From Lachnospiraceae bacterium (lineage in GTDB: Bacteria > Bacillota > Clostridia > Lachnospirales > Lachnospiraceae), in the NCBI GenBank assembly GCA_021205305.1, contig JAJPXU010000006.1, forward strand, positions 1-37,753: DNA of 37,753 nt, read 5' to 3'. The translations under genes were made by a program, and so were the position numbers. Under the pieces are notes generated by a model. The model was not told the DNA's origin. It searched no databases and saw only the letters and a list, made by a program, of their open reading frames with translations. Numbering within the stretch: the first letter of the stretch is position 1; every line of letters begins with the position of its first letter. Below are positions 8,111 through 16,265 of this stretch, one piece after another.

Positions 8111-9031
8111 ATGCCCAGATACATTTTAAAAAGACTGGCGATGATGGTTGTGACACTGTTTGCCATTATGCTGGTGACTTTTCTGATTATGCATGCAATT
8201 CCCGGAGGACCATACAGCGCCGGGAAACGGCTTCCTGAAGATATTCAGGCAGCCCTGGATGAAAAATATCATCTGAATGATCCGCTCTATGTTCAATTCT
8301 TTGATTATGTGAAGGGAGTACTTCAGCTGGACCTGGGGCCTTCCTTCCGATATGAAGGTCTTTCGGTCAATGATCTGATCGCGCAGGGATTTCCGGTTTC
8401 CGCTACGCTCGGAGTGCTTGCCATGCTGTTTACTCTGGTGATAAGCATACCGATGGGGATTATTGCGGCATTGAAGCACGGTAAATGGCAGGATACACTG
8501 ATCAGCGTGGTGACGACGATCGGAGTCACGGTTCCATCTTTTGTCATCGCAACGCTTTTGGAATACTTTCTCGCATACAGGCTGCGATGGTTTCCAATTT
8601 ATGGAGTGGAGAATCCGAAGGGATATATCCTGCCCATGATTGCACTGTCCGGCTATTATCTGGCTTTTGTGACGAGACTTACCCGCTCCAGTCTGATGGA
8701 CGTCATGCGGATGGATTATATCCGTACTGCCCGCGTCAAGGGACTCACGGAGACGCAGGTGGTGGTGCGGCACGGGCTGCGCAATTCTCTGATTCCGGTG
8801 GTGACGGTGTTAGGCCCGACGCTTGCGGGACTTCTGATGGGTTCTTTTGTAGTGGAACAGATCTTTGCTCTGCCGGGGATGGGACGGTTTTTCGTTCAGA
8901 GTATCACGAACCGTGACTACACGGCGATCATGGGATTTACGCTTTTTTACGCGACGGTTCTGGTAGTGCTGGTATTTCTGGTGGATATTCTGTATTGCCT
9001 GATTGATCCGCGAATTAAGCTGGCGGAGTAA
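8111..9031 (+). CDS. oppB: Oligopeptide ABC transporter permease OppB
   Basis: A 306-residue inner-membrane permease of the DppB/OppB family. The N-terminus MPRYILKRLAMMVVTLFAIM is the usual short cytoplasmic lead and first membrane helix, followed by the family sequence HAIPGGPY. About six membrane segments are visible. The EAA-loop that contacts the ATPases is present in the segment DYIRTARVKGLTETQVVVRH. It starts behind GAGGAACGAAG and is the first gene of a five-gene B-C-D-F-A operon. Its substrate is inferred to be short peptides. Confidence 0.94.
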   Translation: MPRYILKRLAMMVVTLFAIMLVTFLIMHAIPGGPYSAGKRLPEDIQAALDEKYHLNDPLYVQFFDYVKGVLQLDLGPSFRYEGLSVNDLIAQGFPVSATLGVLAMLFTLVISIPMGIIAALKHGKWQDTLISVVTTIGVTVPSFVIATLLEYFLAYRLRWFPIYGVENPKGYILPMIALSGYYLAFVTRLTRSSLMDVMRMDYIRTARVKGLTETQVVVRHGLRNSLIPVVTVLGPTLAGLLMGSFVVEQIFALPGMGRFFVQSITNRDYTAIMGFTLFYATVLVVLVFLVDILYCLIDPRIKLAE

Positions 9032-9037
9032 AACCGG

Positions 9038-10216
9038 ATGGAGAGAGATAGCCAAATGATGAGAGATTTTACAGAAAAAGACTGGGAAGCACTGGCTGTG
9101 CAGGACCGTGAGGAAGAAAAAATAGCTGGCGAGAGCGTTTCGCTGGGGCGGGAGGCTTTTTACCAGTTCAGAAAGAAAAAGACGGCAGTTCTTGGTGTGG
9201 TTCTGGTTTTATTCATACTGCTGTTTGCGATCGTAGGTCCTTTTTTTACCACACATTCTTATGATGAACAGACGTTGGTTTATGTGAGTATGTCGCCGGT
9301 TCTGAAGGTTTATGTTATCAATGACAATTATTATTATGTCACCTCCGGAAGCAAGGTGATTGCGATCGATCAGGATGGAACTCTTGGTGAGACGATCCGC
9401 TCGGACAGTGAGGATATGACGAACAAACGGTATGTGTTCACGATTGAGGGGGAGACCTATTATCTGAATTATCGGAACAGTCCATCTACCCTGGAGGATA
9501 CGGATGGAAATATCCTTCCGACGAGCCGCGTGCTCAATAAGACCTATCCGCTTGGCACAGATGACCTGGGGAGAGATATTCTGGTGCGGCTGATGTATGG
9601 CGCGCGTGTATCTTTGACGGTGGCGTTTGTGGCGACACTGGTGACGCTGCTGATCGGGACTCTATATGGGAGTATCTCTGGATACCTTGGCGGAATGGTG
9701 GATAACGTGATGATGCGGATTGTGGATATCATCAGCGCGATTCCTCTGACGATGTATGTGATTCTGATCATGGTGCTTTTCGATAATGGAGGACTGGTCA
9801 GCATCATTATTGCGATTGGGTCTGTTTACTGGGTGGACATGGCCAGAGTGGTAAGAGGAGAAATCCTGACTCTGAAAAAGCGTGAATTTGTGGGGGCGGC
9901 CCGAACGATGGGCAGCAGTACCGGATATATTCTGCGGAAGCATCTGATTCCGAATGCGTTAGGCCCAATCATCGTGACAGCGACAATGCAGATTCCTTCG
10001 GCAATCTTTACAGAAGCATTCATGAGCTTTATCGGACTGGGGGTCTCCGCACCGATGGCTTCGTGGGGCATGATGTGCAATGACGCGCTGGAAACCATGC
10101 AGACCGCGCCGTACCAGCTGGCGTTTCCTGCGATTGCGATTTGTATCGCGATGTTTGCGTTCAATTTTATCGGAGACGGACTGCGGGACGCGTTTGATCC
10201 GCAGATGAGAAAATAA
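9038..10216 (+). CDS. oppC: Oligopeptide ABC transporter permease OppC with long extracytoplasmic insert
   Basis: The partner permease of OppB. A cytoplasmic N-terminus is followed by the first membrane helix at about residues 48-71 and the conserved motif YPLGTDDLGRDIL near residue 170. The EAA loop is EFVGAARTMGSSTGYILRKH and the C-terminus FNFIGDGLRDAFDPQ is diagnostic. The segment between helix 1 and the GTDDLGRD motif is about 100 residues, roughly 50 more than I remember for typical OppC, and rich in Tyr and Asp. It starts 6 bp after oppB. A second in-frame start at 9056, with GGAGAGA upstream, is equally plausible and would give 386 residues. Confidence 0.92.
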   Translation: MERDSQMMRDFTEKDWEALAVQDREEEKIAGESVSLGREAFYQFRKKKTAVLGVVLVLFILLFAIVGPFFTTHSYDEQTLVYVSMSPVLKVYVINDNYYYVTSGSKVIAIDQDGTLGETIRSDSEDMTNKRYVFTIEGETYYLNYRNSPSTLEDTDGNILPTSRVLNKTYPLGTDDLGRDILVRLMYGARVSLTVAFVATLVTLLIGTLYGSISGYLGGMVDNVMMRIVDIISAIPLTMYVILIMVLFDNGGLVSIIIAIGSVYWVDMARVVRGEILTLKKREFVGAARTMGSSTGYILRKHLIPNALGPIIVTATMQIPSAIFTEAFMSFIGLGVSAPMASWGMMCNDALETMQTAPYQLAFPAIAICIAMFAFNFIGDGLRDAFDPQMRK

Positions 10217-10231
10217 GGGAGAGAAAGCGCG

Positions 10232-11254
10232 ATGGAAGAACCGATTTTGCAGATAGAAAATTTACATACCTCTTTTCATACCAGAGCGGGAGAGGTACAG
10301 GCGGTGCGCGGGCTTTCTTTTCAGCTGCAGAAAGGAGAAATTCTGGGCATTGTGGGAGAATCAGGCAGCGGGAAGAGTGTGACGGCTCTCTCCATCCTGG
10401 ATGTGCTCCCGGAGAACGCATTTCATTCGGAAGGCAAAATCCTCTTTGAAGGAAAGGATCTGCTCAAAGCGTCAAAGAAAGAACTCCGCAAGGTGAGAGG
10501 CGGGCAGATTTCTATGGTTTTTCAGGATCCGATGACTTCGTTAAGTCCGCTGATGAAGATCGGAAAGCAGATTGAAGAAGCGATACTGCAGAATGTGCAG
10601 GGTGCAACGAAAGAACAGGCCCGGGTGAAAGCCCTGGAGATGCTGCGCAAGGTTCATATTCCGGATCCGGAGAGCCGCTATGACTGTTATCCGCATGAGC
10701 TTTCCGGCGGTATGCGGCAGAGAGTCATGATTGCGATCGCCCTTTCCTGCGACCCGAAGATTGTGATTGCGGACGAGCCGACGACTGCATTGGATGTGAC
10801 GATTCAGAAGCAGATTTTGCTGCTTTTGAAGGAAATGTGCCGCGAGATGCAGCTTTCTGTGATTTTTATTACACATGATCTCGGCGTGGTAGCGCAGCTT
10901 TGTGATCGTGTGGTTGTACTCTATGGCGGGCTGAAGATGGAAGAAGGGACGGTTTTCGAATTGTTTGAAAATCCCGGACATCCTTATACCATGGGACTGC
11001 TGGAATCTGTGCCCAGAGTAGATCAGGACAAGAATGCCAGGCTGCAGCCAATACCGGGCTCACCTCCGGATTTGCTGTCCCCTCCGCAGGGATGCCCCTT
11101 TTATTCCAGGTGCAGATATGCGCGCAGGCTGTGTGTGAGCGAGCGGCCGGAGAAAATAACGTTATCCCAGACACATAGCAGTGCCTGCTGGCTGAATCAT
11201 CCAGAGGCTCCTGCTGTGGGAAATCCTTTTGCGGAAAGGCAGGTGGGAAGATGA
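10232..11254 (+). CDS. oppD: Oligopeptide ABC transporter ATP-binding protein OppD
   Basis: A 340-residue cytoplasmic ATPase. Walker A is GESGSGKS, the signature is LSGGMRQR, Walker B is [12 protein letters not shown], and the switch histidine lies in ITHDLGVV. The C-terminal oligopeptide-transporter extension contains the Cys-rich segment [15 protein letters not shown], which binds an iron-sulfur cluster in some family members. It pairs with OppF to energise OppBC. Its stop overlaps the oppF start by 4 bp, which implies translational coupling. Confidence 0.95.
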   Translation: MEEPILQIENLHTSFHTRAGEVQAVRGLSFQLQKGEILGIVGESGSGKSVTALSILDVLPENAFHSEGKILFEGKDLLKASKKELRKVRGGQISMVFQDPMTSLSPLMKIGKQIEEAILQNVQGATKEQARVKALEMLRKVHIPDPESRYDCYPHELSGGMRQRVMIAIALSCDPKIVIADEPTTALDVTIQKQILLLLKEMCREMQLSVIFITHDLGVVAQLCDRVVVLYGGLKMEEGTVFELFENPGHPYTMGLLESVPRVDQDKNARLQPIPGSPPDLLSPPQGCPFYSRCRYARRLCVSERPEKITLSQTHSSACWLNHPEAPAVGNPFAERQVGR

Positions 11255-12225
11255 CAGAGACAGGAAAGCATCTGCTGGAGGTAAAGGATCTGAAACAATA
11301 TTTCCCGGTGGCAGGAAACCGGCATCTGGCGGTTCGGGCGGTGGATGGCGTCAGCTTTTTTATCGACCGGGGCGAGACATTTGGCCTGGTAGGAGAATCC
11401 GGATGTGGAAAATCCACAGTTGCCAGAGCCATTATACGGCTGAATGAGCCTACGGACGGCCAGGTCATTCTGGACGGCCAGGATATCACGCATTTGAAAG
11501 AAAAGGAACTGGTAACTGCCAGAAAAAAGATGCAGATGGTGTTTCAGGATCCCTATTCTTCTCTCAATGGGCGTATGTCCATTCGGGAGATTCTGGAGGA
11601 GCCCCTGATTGCACAGAGCCGGAAGCTTTCAAAGGAAGAGCGGGCGCTGAAAGCCAGAGAGGCGCTGCTGCGTGTCGGTCTTTCCGCAGATTATCTGAAT
11701 CGGTATCCGCATGAATTTTCCGGCGGACAAAGGCAGCGAATCTGCATCGCCCGGGCTCTGATTGTGAATCCGGAGTTCCTGATCTGTGATGAGGCGATTT
11801 CTGCGCTGGATGTGTCGATTCAGGCACAGGTTGTGAATATGCTCGGCGACTTTCAGAAGGAATACGGTCTGACGTATCTGTTTATCGCGCATGACCTTTC
11901 GATGGTGCGTTATGTTTCTCATCGCGTCGGTGTCATGTATCTCGGACATCTGATGGAGGTGTGTGAGAGCGAGGAGATTTACCGGAATCCGCTGCATCCC
12001 TATACACAAGGGCTTCTCGCATCCATTCCGGTAGCGAATCCCAGAGAGGCCAGGGTGAATGAGACGCCTGCGATTGAAGGCGAGGTGCCAAGTCCTCTTT
12101 CACCGCCGGATGGCTGTGCGTTCCATACCCGGTGTCCGCACGCAAAAGAGATCTGCCGCAGTGTCTGCCCGCAGATGAAGGATATGGGGGACGGACACTT
12201 TGTATGCTGCCATCTGTATGCGTAA
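11251..12225 (+). CDS. oppF: Oligopeptide ABC transporter ATP-binding protein OppF
   Basis: A 324-residue ATPase, the second of the heterodimer. Walker A is GESGCGKS, the signature is FSGGQRQR, Walker B is LICDEAISALD, and the H-loop is IAHDLSMVRY. The C-terminus again carries a Cys cluster, GCAFHTRCPHAKEIC. The start codon overlaps the oppD stop (ATGA). The position directly before the binding protein gene oppA is unusual only in that oppA often comes first in Firmicutes. Confidence 0.95.
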   Translation: MTETGKHLLEVKDLKQYFPVAGNRHLAVRAVDGVSFFIDRGETFGLVGESGCGKSTVARAIIRLNEPTDGQVILDGQDITHLKEKELVTARKKMQMVFQDPYSSLNGRMSIREILEEPLIAQSRKLSKEERALKAREALLRVGLSADYLNRYPHEFSGGQRQRICIARALIVNPEFLICDEAISALDVSIQAQVVNMLGDFQKEYGLTYLFIAHDLSMVRYVSHRVGVMYLGHLMEVCESEEIYRNPLHPYTQGLLASIPVANPREARVNETPAIEGEVPSPLSPPDGCAFHTRCPHAKEICRSVCPQMKDMGDGHFVCCHLYA

Positions 12226-12302
12226 TCTCAGGGTACCGGACCGGATATTTGCGGCTCACATCCTTTGGCCTGGTAAGCCAAATGACAGTGGAACGATACA
12301 GA

Positions 12303-12369
12303 TAGTAAAAGGACAGATGTCTTTACTATAAATGTGCTTACGGTAACTATTCAGAAACTGAACAGTTAT
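12303..12369 (+). other. Two hairpins between oppF and oppA
   Basis: AGTAAA and GACA (from 12304) pair with TGTC and TTTACT (to 12327). Downstream, TAACT and TTCAG (12343-12353) pair with CTGAA and AGTTA (12357-12367) around AAA with one A-C mismatch. Neither has a T-run. A TTTGGC/GCCAAA hairpin lies just upstream near 12263-12281. They may protect the oppA transcript 5' end or be an operator. The second contains the CTGAACAGTTA motif that recurs in other gaps of the window. Confidence 0.5.
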
Positions 12370-12396
12370 GAATTTAAGAATCAGGAGGATAACAAC

Positions 12397-14022
12397 ATGA
12401 AACAGAAAATTTCCAGACGTGCGTTTCTGCAGGGCTCCGCAGCGGCTCTTGCCTCGACTGCTCTTTGCGGAAGCCTTTCCCTTTCTGCGGGAGCGGAAGA
12501 GTCTGAGCAGGTATTCCGCTACGCGATTACGGATGACCCGGACAGCCTTGACCCAGGCTATACACTGAACTCCTTTGCGTCTCCGGTGTTTTATAACTGC
12601 TTTGTCGGACTTGTGCGCTACAATACAGACAGCGAGCTGATCCCGGGAGCGGCAGCGGACTGGACGGTTTCCGATGACGGCCTGGTATGGACCTTCACAC
12701 TCAATGAGGGGATGCAGTGGTCCAACGGGACAGATGTGACGGCGGCTGATTTTGAGTACGCATGGCAGAGAGTCCTGACGGCTGAGTTCGGCGCGTCCGG
12801 TGCGTATATGCTGTACAATTACATTGAAAATGCGCAGAGCTATTATAATGGAGAGTGTGAGTGGGAGGATGTAGGCATTAAGGTGCTCGATGACCTGACG
12901 CTTGAGGTGACGCTTGCTTCTCCGTGCAGCTATTTCACCGCGCTGCTCGCGACCTGGACTTATATGCCGGTCTGCAAGGCAGTGGTATCGGAAAATGAAG
13001 ACTGGGCAACGGATTATGACAATTATGTGTCGAATGGTCCGTTTACGATTGAAAGCTACCGCATGGGCGAGGCAATTTATCTGGTAAAGAACGAGTATTA
13101 CTGGCTGAAAGATGAAGTCAGCCTGGATCGGATCAACCTGATGATTTTCCAGGATCTGACCACTGCACTGAATGCGTATGAGGCGGGCGAACTAGATGGC
13201 ATGACCAAGGTTCCGTCCTCCAGCATTTCCAGCCTGAAAGGCAGAGACGACTTTTACAGCATTTCTCTTTTCAGCAATACTTATTGGATGTTTAATACGA
13301 CGGATGAGTATCTGTCGGATCCGCTGGTACGTGAGGCTCTGACGATTTCCATCGACCGTACGGCTCTGATCGAGGATGTTCTTCAGACGAGCTCTACGCC
13401 GGCTACCGGACATGTTCCGTATGGATATATTCAGTCAGACGGACAGGATTTCCGGGAGGCTGGCGGAGACTATGGCATTACCGCAGACCCGCAGATTGAC
13501 CGTGCGCTGGAGCTGCTCGCAGAGGCCGGTTATGAAGATCCGTCCGAGATCACGATCCGTGTGTGCTATTATACCAGCGATACCGTAAAGAAGGTGGCTG
13601 AGACGCTTGCATCTATGTGGGAGACCAATCTGGGCATCAACTGCGAGATCGAAAGCTCTGAGTGGTCTGTATTTTATGATCAGATTCTGGATCTGGACTA
13701 CGGCGTAGCAGCTATGGGAGATTCTGCGACTTATATGCATCCGATGGCATTTCTACAGACCTATCAGGGCAGCGAGCCGCCGCTTGAGACTGGTTGGAGA
13801 AGTGAGGAATACGATGCGTATCTCGCACAGGCACTCTCCACTACGGATGAGGCCGAGGCAGATGAATGCCTGCATGCAGCCGAGGATCTGTTTATGAATG
13901 ATTACGTGCTGCTGCCGTTATACTATGGTTCTTCTGCGATGATGATGAAGGATTATGTGTCGAATTGGGCAATTACGGCCTGCAGCATCGAAGTGTTCGA
14001 TGGCATCGAGCTGCTGGAGTGA
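12397..14022 (+). CDS. oppA: Oligopeptide-binding protein OppA with twin-arginine-like signal sequence
   Basis: A 541-residue extracytoplasmic solute-binding protein of family 5. The mature part opens with VFRYAITDDPDSLDPGYTLN and contains the family signature around YAWQRVLTAE. It delivers peptides to OppBCDF. The signal sequence reads MKQKISRRAFLQG followed by a hydrophobic stretch and AGA, a near-perfect Tat consensus (SRRxFL). A cysteine occurs in STALCG but the residue before it is Leu, so it is not a standard lipobox. Start at 12397 was chosen for the AGGAGGA site 8 bp upstream; the in-frame ATG at 12334 has none and would disrupt the signal peptide. Confidence 0.93.
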   Translation: MKQKISRRAFLQGSAAALASTALCGSLSLSAGAEESEQVFRYAITDDPDSLDPGYTLNSFASPVFYNCFVGLVRYNTDSELIPGAAADWTVSDDGLVWTFTLNEGMQWSNGTDVTAADFEYAWQRVLTAEFGASGAYMLYNYIENAQSYYNGECEWEDVGIKVLDDLTLEVTLASPCSYFTALLATWTYMPVCKAVVSENEDWATDYDNYVSNGPFTIESYRMGEAIYLVKNEYYWLKDEVSLDRINLMIFQDLTTALNAYEAGELDGMTKVPSSSISSLKGRDDFYSISLFSNTYWMFNTTDEYLSDPLVREALTISIDRTALIEDVLQTSSTPATGHVPYGYIQSDGQDFREAGGDYGITADPQIDRALELLAEAGYEDPSEITIRVCYYTSDTVKKVAETLASMWETNLGINCEIESSEWSVFYDQILDLDYGVAAMGDSATYMHPMAFLQTYQGSEPPLETGWRSEEYDAYLAQALSTTDEAEADECLHAAEDLFMNDYVLLPLYYGSSAMMMKDYVSNWAITACSIEVFDGIELLE

Positions 14023-14039
14023 AACTATTAAGAAAAACT

Positions 14040-14070
14040 TTGCAATTTTTCGATTCCACTGTTGTATAAT
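14040..14070 (+). promoter_or_regulatory. Possible promoter of the 14129 gene
   Basis: TTGCAA (14040-14045) and a perfect TATAAT (14065-14070), with a longish 19-bp spacer. Confidence 0.5.
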
Positions 14071-14128
14071 ACATTCAGATACGGGCATGGAAGAAACGTC
14101 TGATTCTCAAAAGCAGGGGGTGCATTGT

Positions 14129-14572
14129 ATGCGAATGTTGCAGCTTGGGCGGAAAAAGGTGACAGGTTTGCTGCTCCTTGTGGCTGGCATTCTGATACTG
14201 GCTGGCGTTATGATGTATTCGAGGCGTGTGGCGTTGGTTTCGGAGGAGCTTGTTGCGGACAGTGTGAAGATCACATGGACGAATGGGGACATGGAACAGA
14301 TTGATCTGACGGATCAGGCGAGAAAAGAAAAAATCGTGCGGGTACTCGATGAATACAGTCGGGAGAGAACTCCGGCCAAACCCGATGAGGAGGAGTTCCA
14401 GCCGCATGAGGGTGATCTGGAGATCAGCGTGAGTGATAAGAGCGGCGGTTCTCATCAGATTTACCTGTCGAGGGAAGGCGATGATTATTTTTGCTATTCC
14501 CAGGAAGAAGGGAAGGTTTATAAGATTCCGGAGGGCGATAAGCTGTATCAGGAGGTAGCGGCCGCGCTTTGA
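14129..14572 (+). CDS. Small membrane-anchored protein of unknown function
   Basis: A 147-residue protein that I do not recognise. An N-terminal basic segment (RMLQLGRKK) is followed by one membrane helix, about residues 11-30. The rest is a hydrophilic, acidic extracytoplasmic domain with short beta-like stretches (VKITWTNGDMEQIDL, QIYLSREGDDYFCYS). The start at 14129 has AGGGGG 8 bp upstream; an in-frame ATG at 14087 is less well placed. It is followed by a strong terminator, so it seems monocistronic. It sits where gpr is often found upstream of spoIIP, but it is not a GPR protease. Confidence 0.7.
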   Translation: MRMLQLGRKKVTGLLLLVAGILILAGVMMYSRRVALVSEELVADSVKITWTNGDMEQIDLTDQARKEKIVRVLDEYSRERTPAKPDEEEFQPHEGDLEISVSDKSGGSHQIYLSREGDDYFCYSQEEGKVYKIPEGDKLYQEVAAAL

Positions 14573-14634
14573 TCACGGATACAGGTTCTAAAGAAAAGAA
14601 AAACCGCATAGAGTAAATAAGGGAAATAGAAGAG

Positions 14635-14665
14635 CCCCATATCTGCCAGTCAGGTATGGGGTTTT
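14635..14665 (+). terminator. Intrinsic terminator after the 14129 gene
   Basis: CCCCATATCTG (14635-14645) pairs with CAGGTATGGGG (14651-14661) with one G-T pair and a 5-nt loop, followed by TTTT. Confidence 0.9.
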
Positions 14666-14700
14666 CTGCACCCGCCGACATGGCGGACAGGAGAGAGAAT

Positions 14701-14762
14701 GTTACAGGTCACACCATGACCAAATTTCCGTTATTTCAGCCTCTACAGGTGTGACCAGTAAC
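14701..14762 (+). repeat. 60-bp palindromic intergenic repeat, copy 2
   Basis: GTTACAGGTCACACC (14701-14715) is inverted at the other end as GGTGTGACC plus GTAAC (to 14762). The centre contains GACCAAATTTCCGTTATTT. It is closely similar to 24578-24638. It lies between a terminator and the ribosome binding site of spoIIP. Confidence 0.85.
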
Positions 14763-14798
14763 AAGGGAATACTCTGTCTGGTTTTCCCAGGAGGTTCT

Positions 14799-16043
14799 AT
14801 GCGTAAAAACAGCTGGCTGCAAAAAGTGCTCTATGGCGTGATGGCTGTTCTGGGAGCTTATATTGTGTATAAAAGCGGCGCTCTTTTGGCGGCGCGTAAT
14901 CAGGTGCAAAAATCGGTGGAGACAGGGCATGTGCAGCAGTCTGTTGAAGATTCCGCGATGCGTACCTGGTCTCTCGCTTATACGGCGGCAGTCGAGGGAA
15001 AGAAGATGGCTGGCTGGCTTTCCACATGGTTTGGACAAGTGGTGCCAGTTCTGAGCTATGTGGCGGAAGAAGAGACTGTGGCGGAAGAAGAGACTGTGGC
15101 GGAAGAAGAGACTGTGACGGAGAAAGAGACTGTGATGGGGGAAAGCGAAGAAATATACGGCGCGAGCGCGGAATGGTCTGGGGAGGACGAAAATCCCACT
15201 CAAAATGAACCGGAGACGGAAACAGAAACAGAAGCGGATGACGAGAACGTTCGGGAAGTATCTGTGGGCACTATTTTTTCTCAGGCGCTCCCGCAGCTGA
15301 CGGATTTTTCTTATCTTTTGGCAAACTATTATACGGTGGATGAAGATACGATGGCAGACGCAAAGCTCATTGACGCGGAGAAATTGCTCTCAATGGATCT
15401 GACGATAGAGCAGGATTCATCGGTGCCGCAGATCCTGATTTATCACACGCATTCACAGGAAGCGTTTGCAGATTCGGAAGATGGCGAGGTGAGCGATACC
15501 GTAGTCGGGATGGGTGAGATTCTGGCGGACGAGCTGCGCAGCTACGGATACAATGTAATTCACGACACAGGGGTGTATGATCTGGTTGACGGCGTGCTTG
15601 ATCGTAGTGCGGCCTATGAGTATGCCAGAGAGGCGATTGAAGCGATTCTGGAGGAGTATCCGACCATCGAGGTGATCATTGATCTGCATCGTGACGGAGT
15701 AGAGGGCGATGAGGAAGACTTTGTGACTGAGATAGACGGAGAAGCCACCTCTAAAATTATGTTTTTTAATGGGCTTTCCCGTAACGCAAATGGGGATGTG
15801 CTTAGCTGGCTGCCAAATGATTATCTGACAGAAAATCTTGCGTTTTCCCTGCAGCTACAGGTGCTCGCTTATGCGGAATATCCCGGTTTTACCCGCAAAA
15901 TTTATCTACAGGCAGAGCGCTATAATCTGCATCTGCGCGCGCGTTCTCTGCTGATCGAAGCCGGGACACAGCTGAATACGGTAGAGGAAGAAAAAAATGC
16001 GATGGCGCCGATTGCAAATCTGCTATGGCAGATTCTGAACTAA
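14799..16043 (+). CDS. spoIIP: Stage II sporulation protein P
   Basis: A 414-residue membrane-anchored peptidoglycan amidase/endopeptidase. With SpoIID and SpoIIM it drives septal thinning and engulfment. One membrane helix lies at about residues 8-30. A long acidic linker with tandem repeats follows. The catalytic domain begins near residue 211 with ILIYHTHSQEAF, whose histidines and glutamate are the expected zinc ligands, and continues with DLHRDG near 294. Start at 14799 has AGGAGG 4 bp upstream. The order spoIIP-lepA is conserved in sporulating Firmicutes, which supports the call. Expression in the mother cell is expected from the family, but I could not pick out a convincing sporulation promoter. 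Confidence 0.93.
   Translation: MRKNSWLQKVLYGVMAVLGAYIVYKSGALLAARNQVQKSVETGHVQQSVEDSAMRTWSLAYTAAVEGKKMAGWLSTWFGQVVPVLSYVAEEETVAEEETVAEEETVTEKETVMGESEEIYGASAEWSGEDENPTQNEPETETETEADDENVREVSVGTIFSQALPQLTDFSYLLANYYTVDEDTMADAKLIDAEKLLSMDLTIEQDSSVPQILIYHTHSQEAFADSEDGEVSDTVVGMGEILADELRSYGYNVIHDTGVYDLVDGVLDRSAAYEYAREAIEAILEEYPTIEVIIDLHRDGVEGDEEDFVTEIDGEATSKIMFFNGLSRNANGDVLSWLPNDYLTENLAFSLQLQVLAYAEYPGFTRKIYLQAERYNLHLRARSLLIEAGTQLNTVEEEKNAMAPIANLLWQILN
15060..15131 (+). repeat. 18-bp tandem repeat (about 4 units) inside spoIIP
   Basis: Three perfect units of GTGGCGGAAGAAGAGACT start at 15060, 15078 and 15096. A degenerate fourth covers 15114-15131. They encode VAEEET repeats in the acidic linker between the membrane anchor and the catalytic domain. 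Confidence 0.95.
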
Positions 16044-16126
16044 CAGACGACAGCGCTTTTCTTCTGCAAAAAAGTGGATCAGACAGCTATGTTATGAATT
16101 TTTGCGAATTTTCATTATTTTCTGTT

Positions 16127-16154
16127 TTGCCTGGCTGCCGGTTTGTGTTATACT
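16127..16154 (+). promoter_or_regulatory. Promoter of lepA
   Basis: TTGCCT (16127-16132), a 16-bp spacer and TATACT (16149-16154), about 110 bp upstream of lepA. Confidence 0.6.
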
Positions 16155-16265
16155 ATCTTGAAACGTTGCGCCTGCGGATAAAAAGAAAGCAGGTATTGCG
16201 CAGATAACGGATGGAAAAATATAGAATATTTACAAAATCCGGGAGAACCGGGGAGGAATAAAAGA

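Noticed and set aside
14129-14572. GPR germination protease, expected upstream of spoIIP by synteny
   Set aside because: The protein is 147 residues with a membrane helix and no resemblance to GPR.
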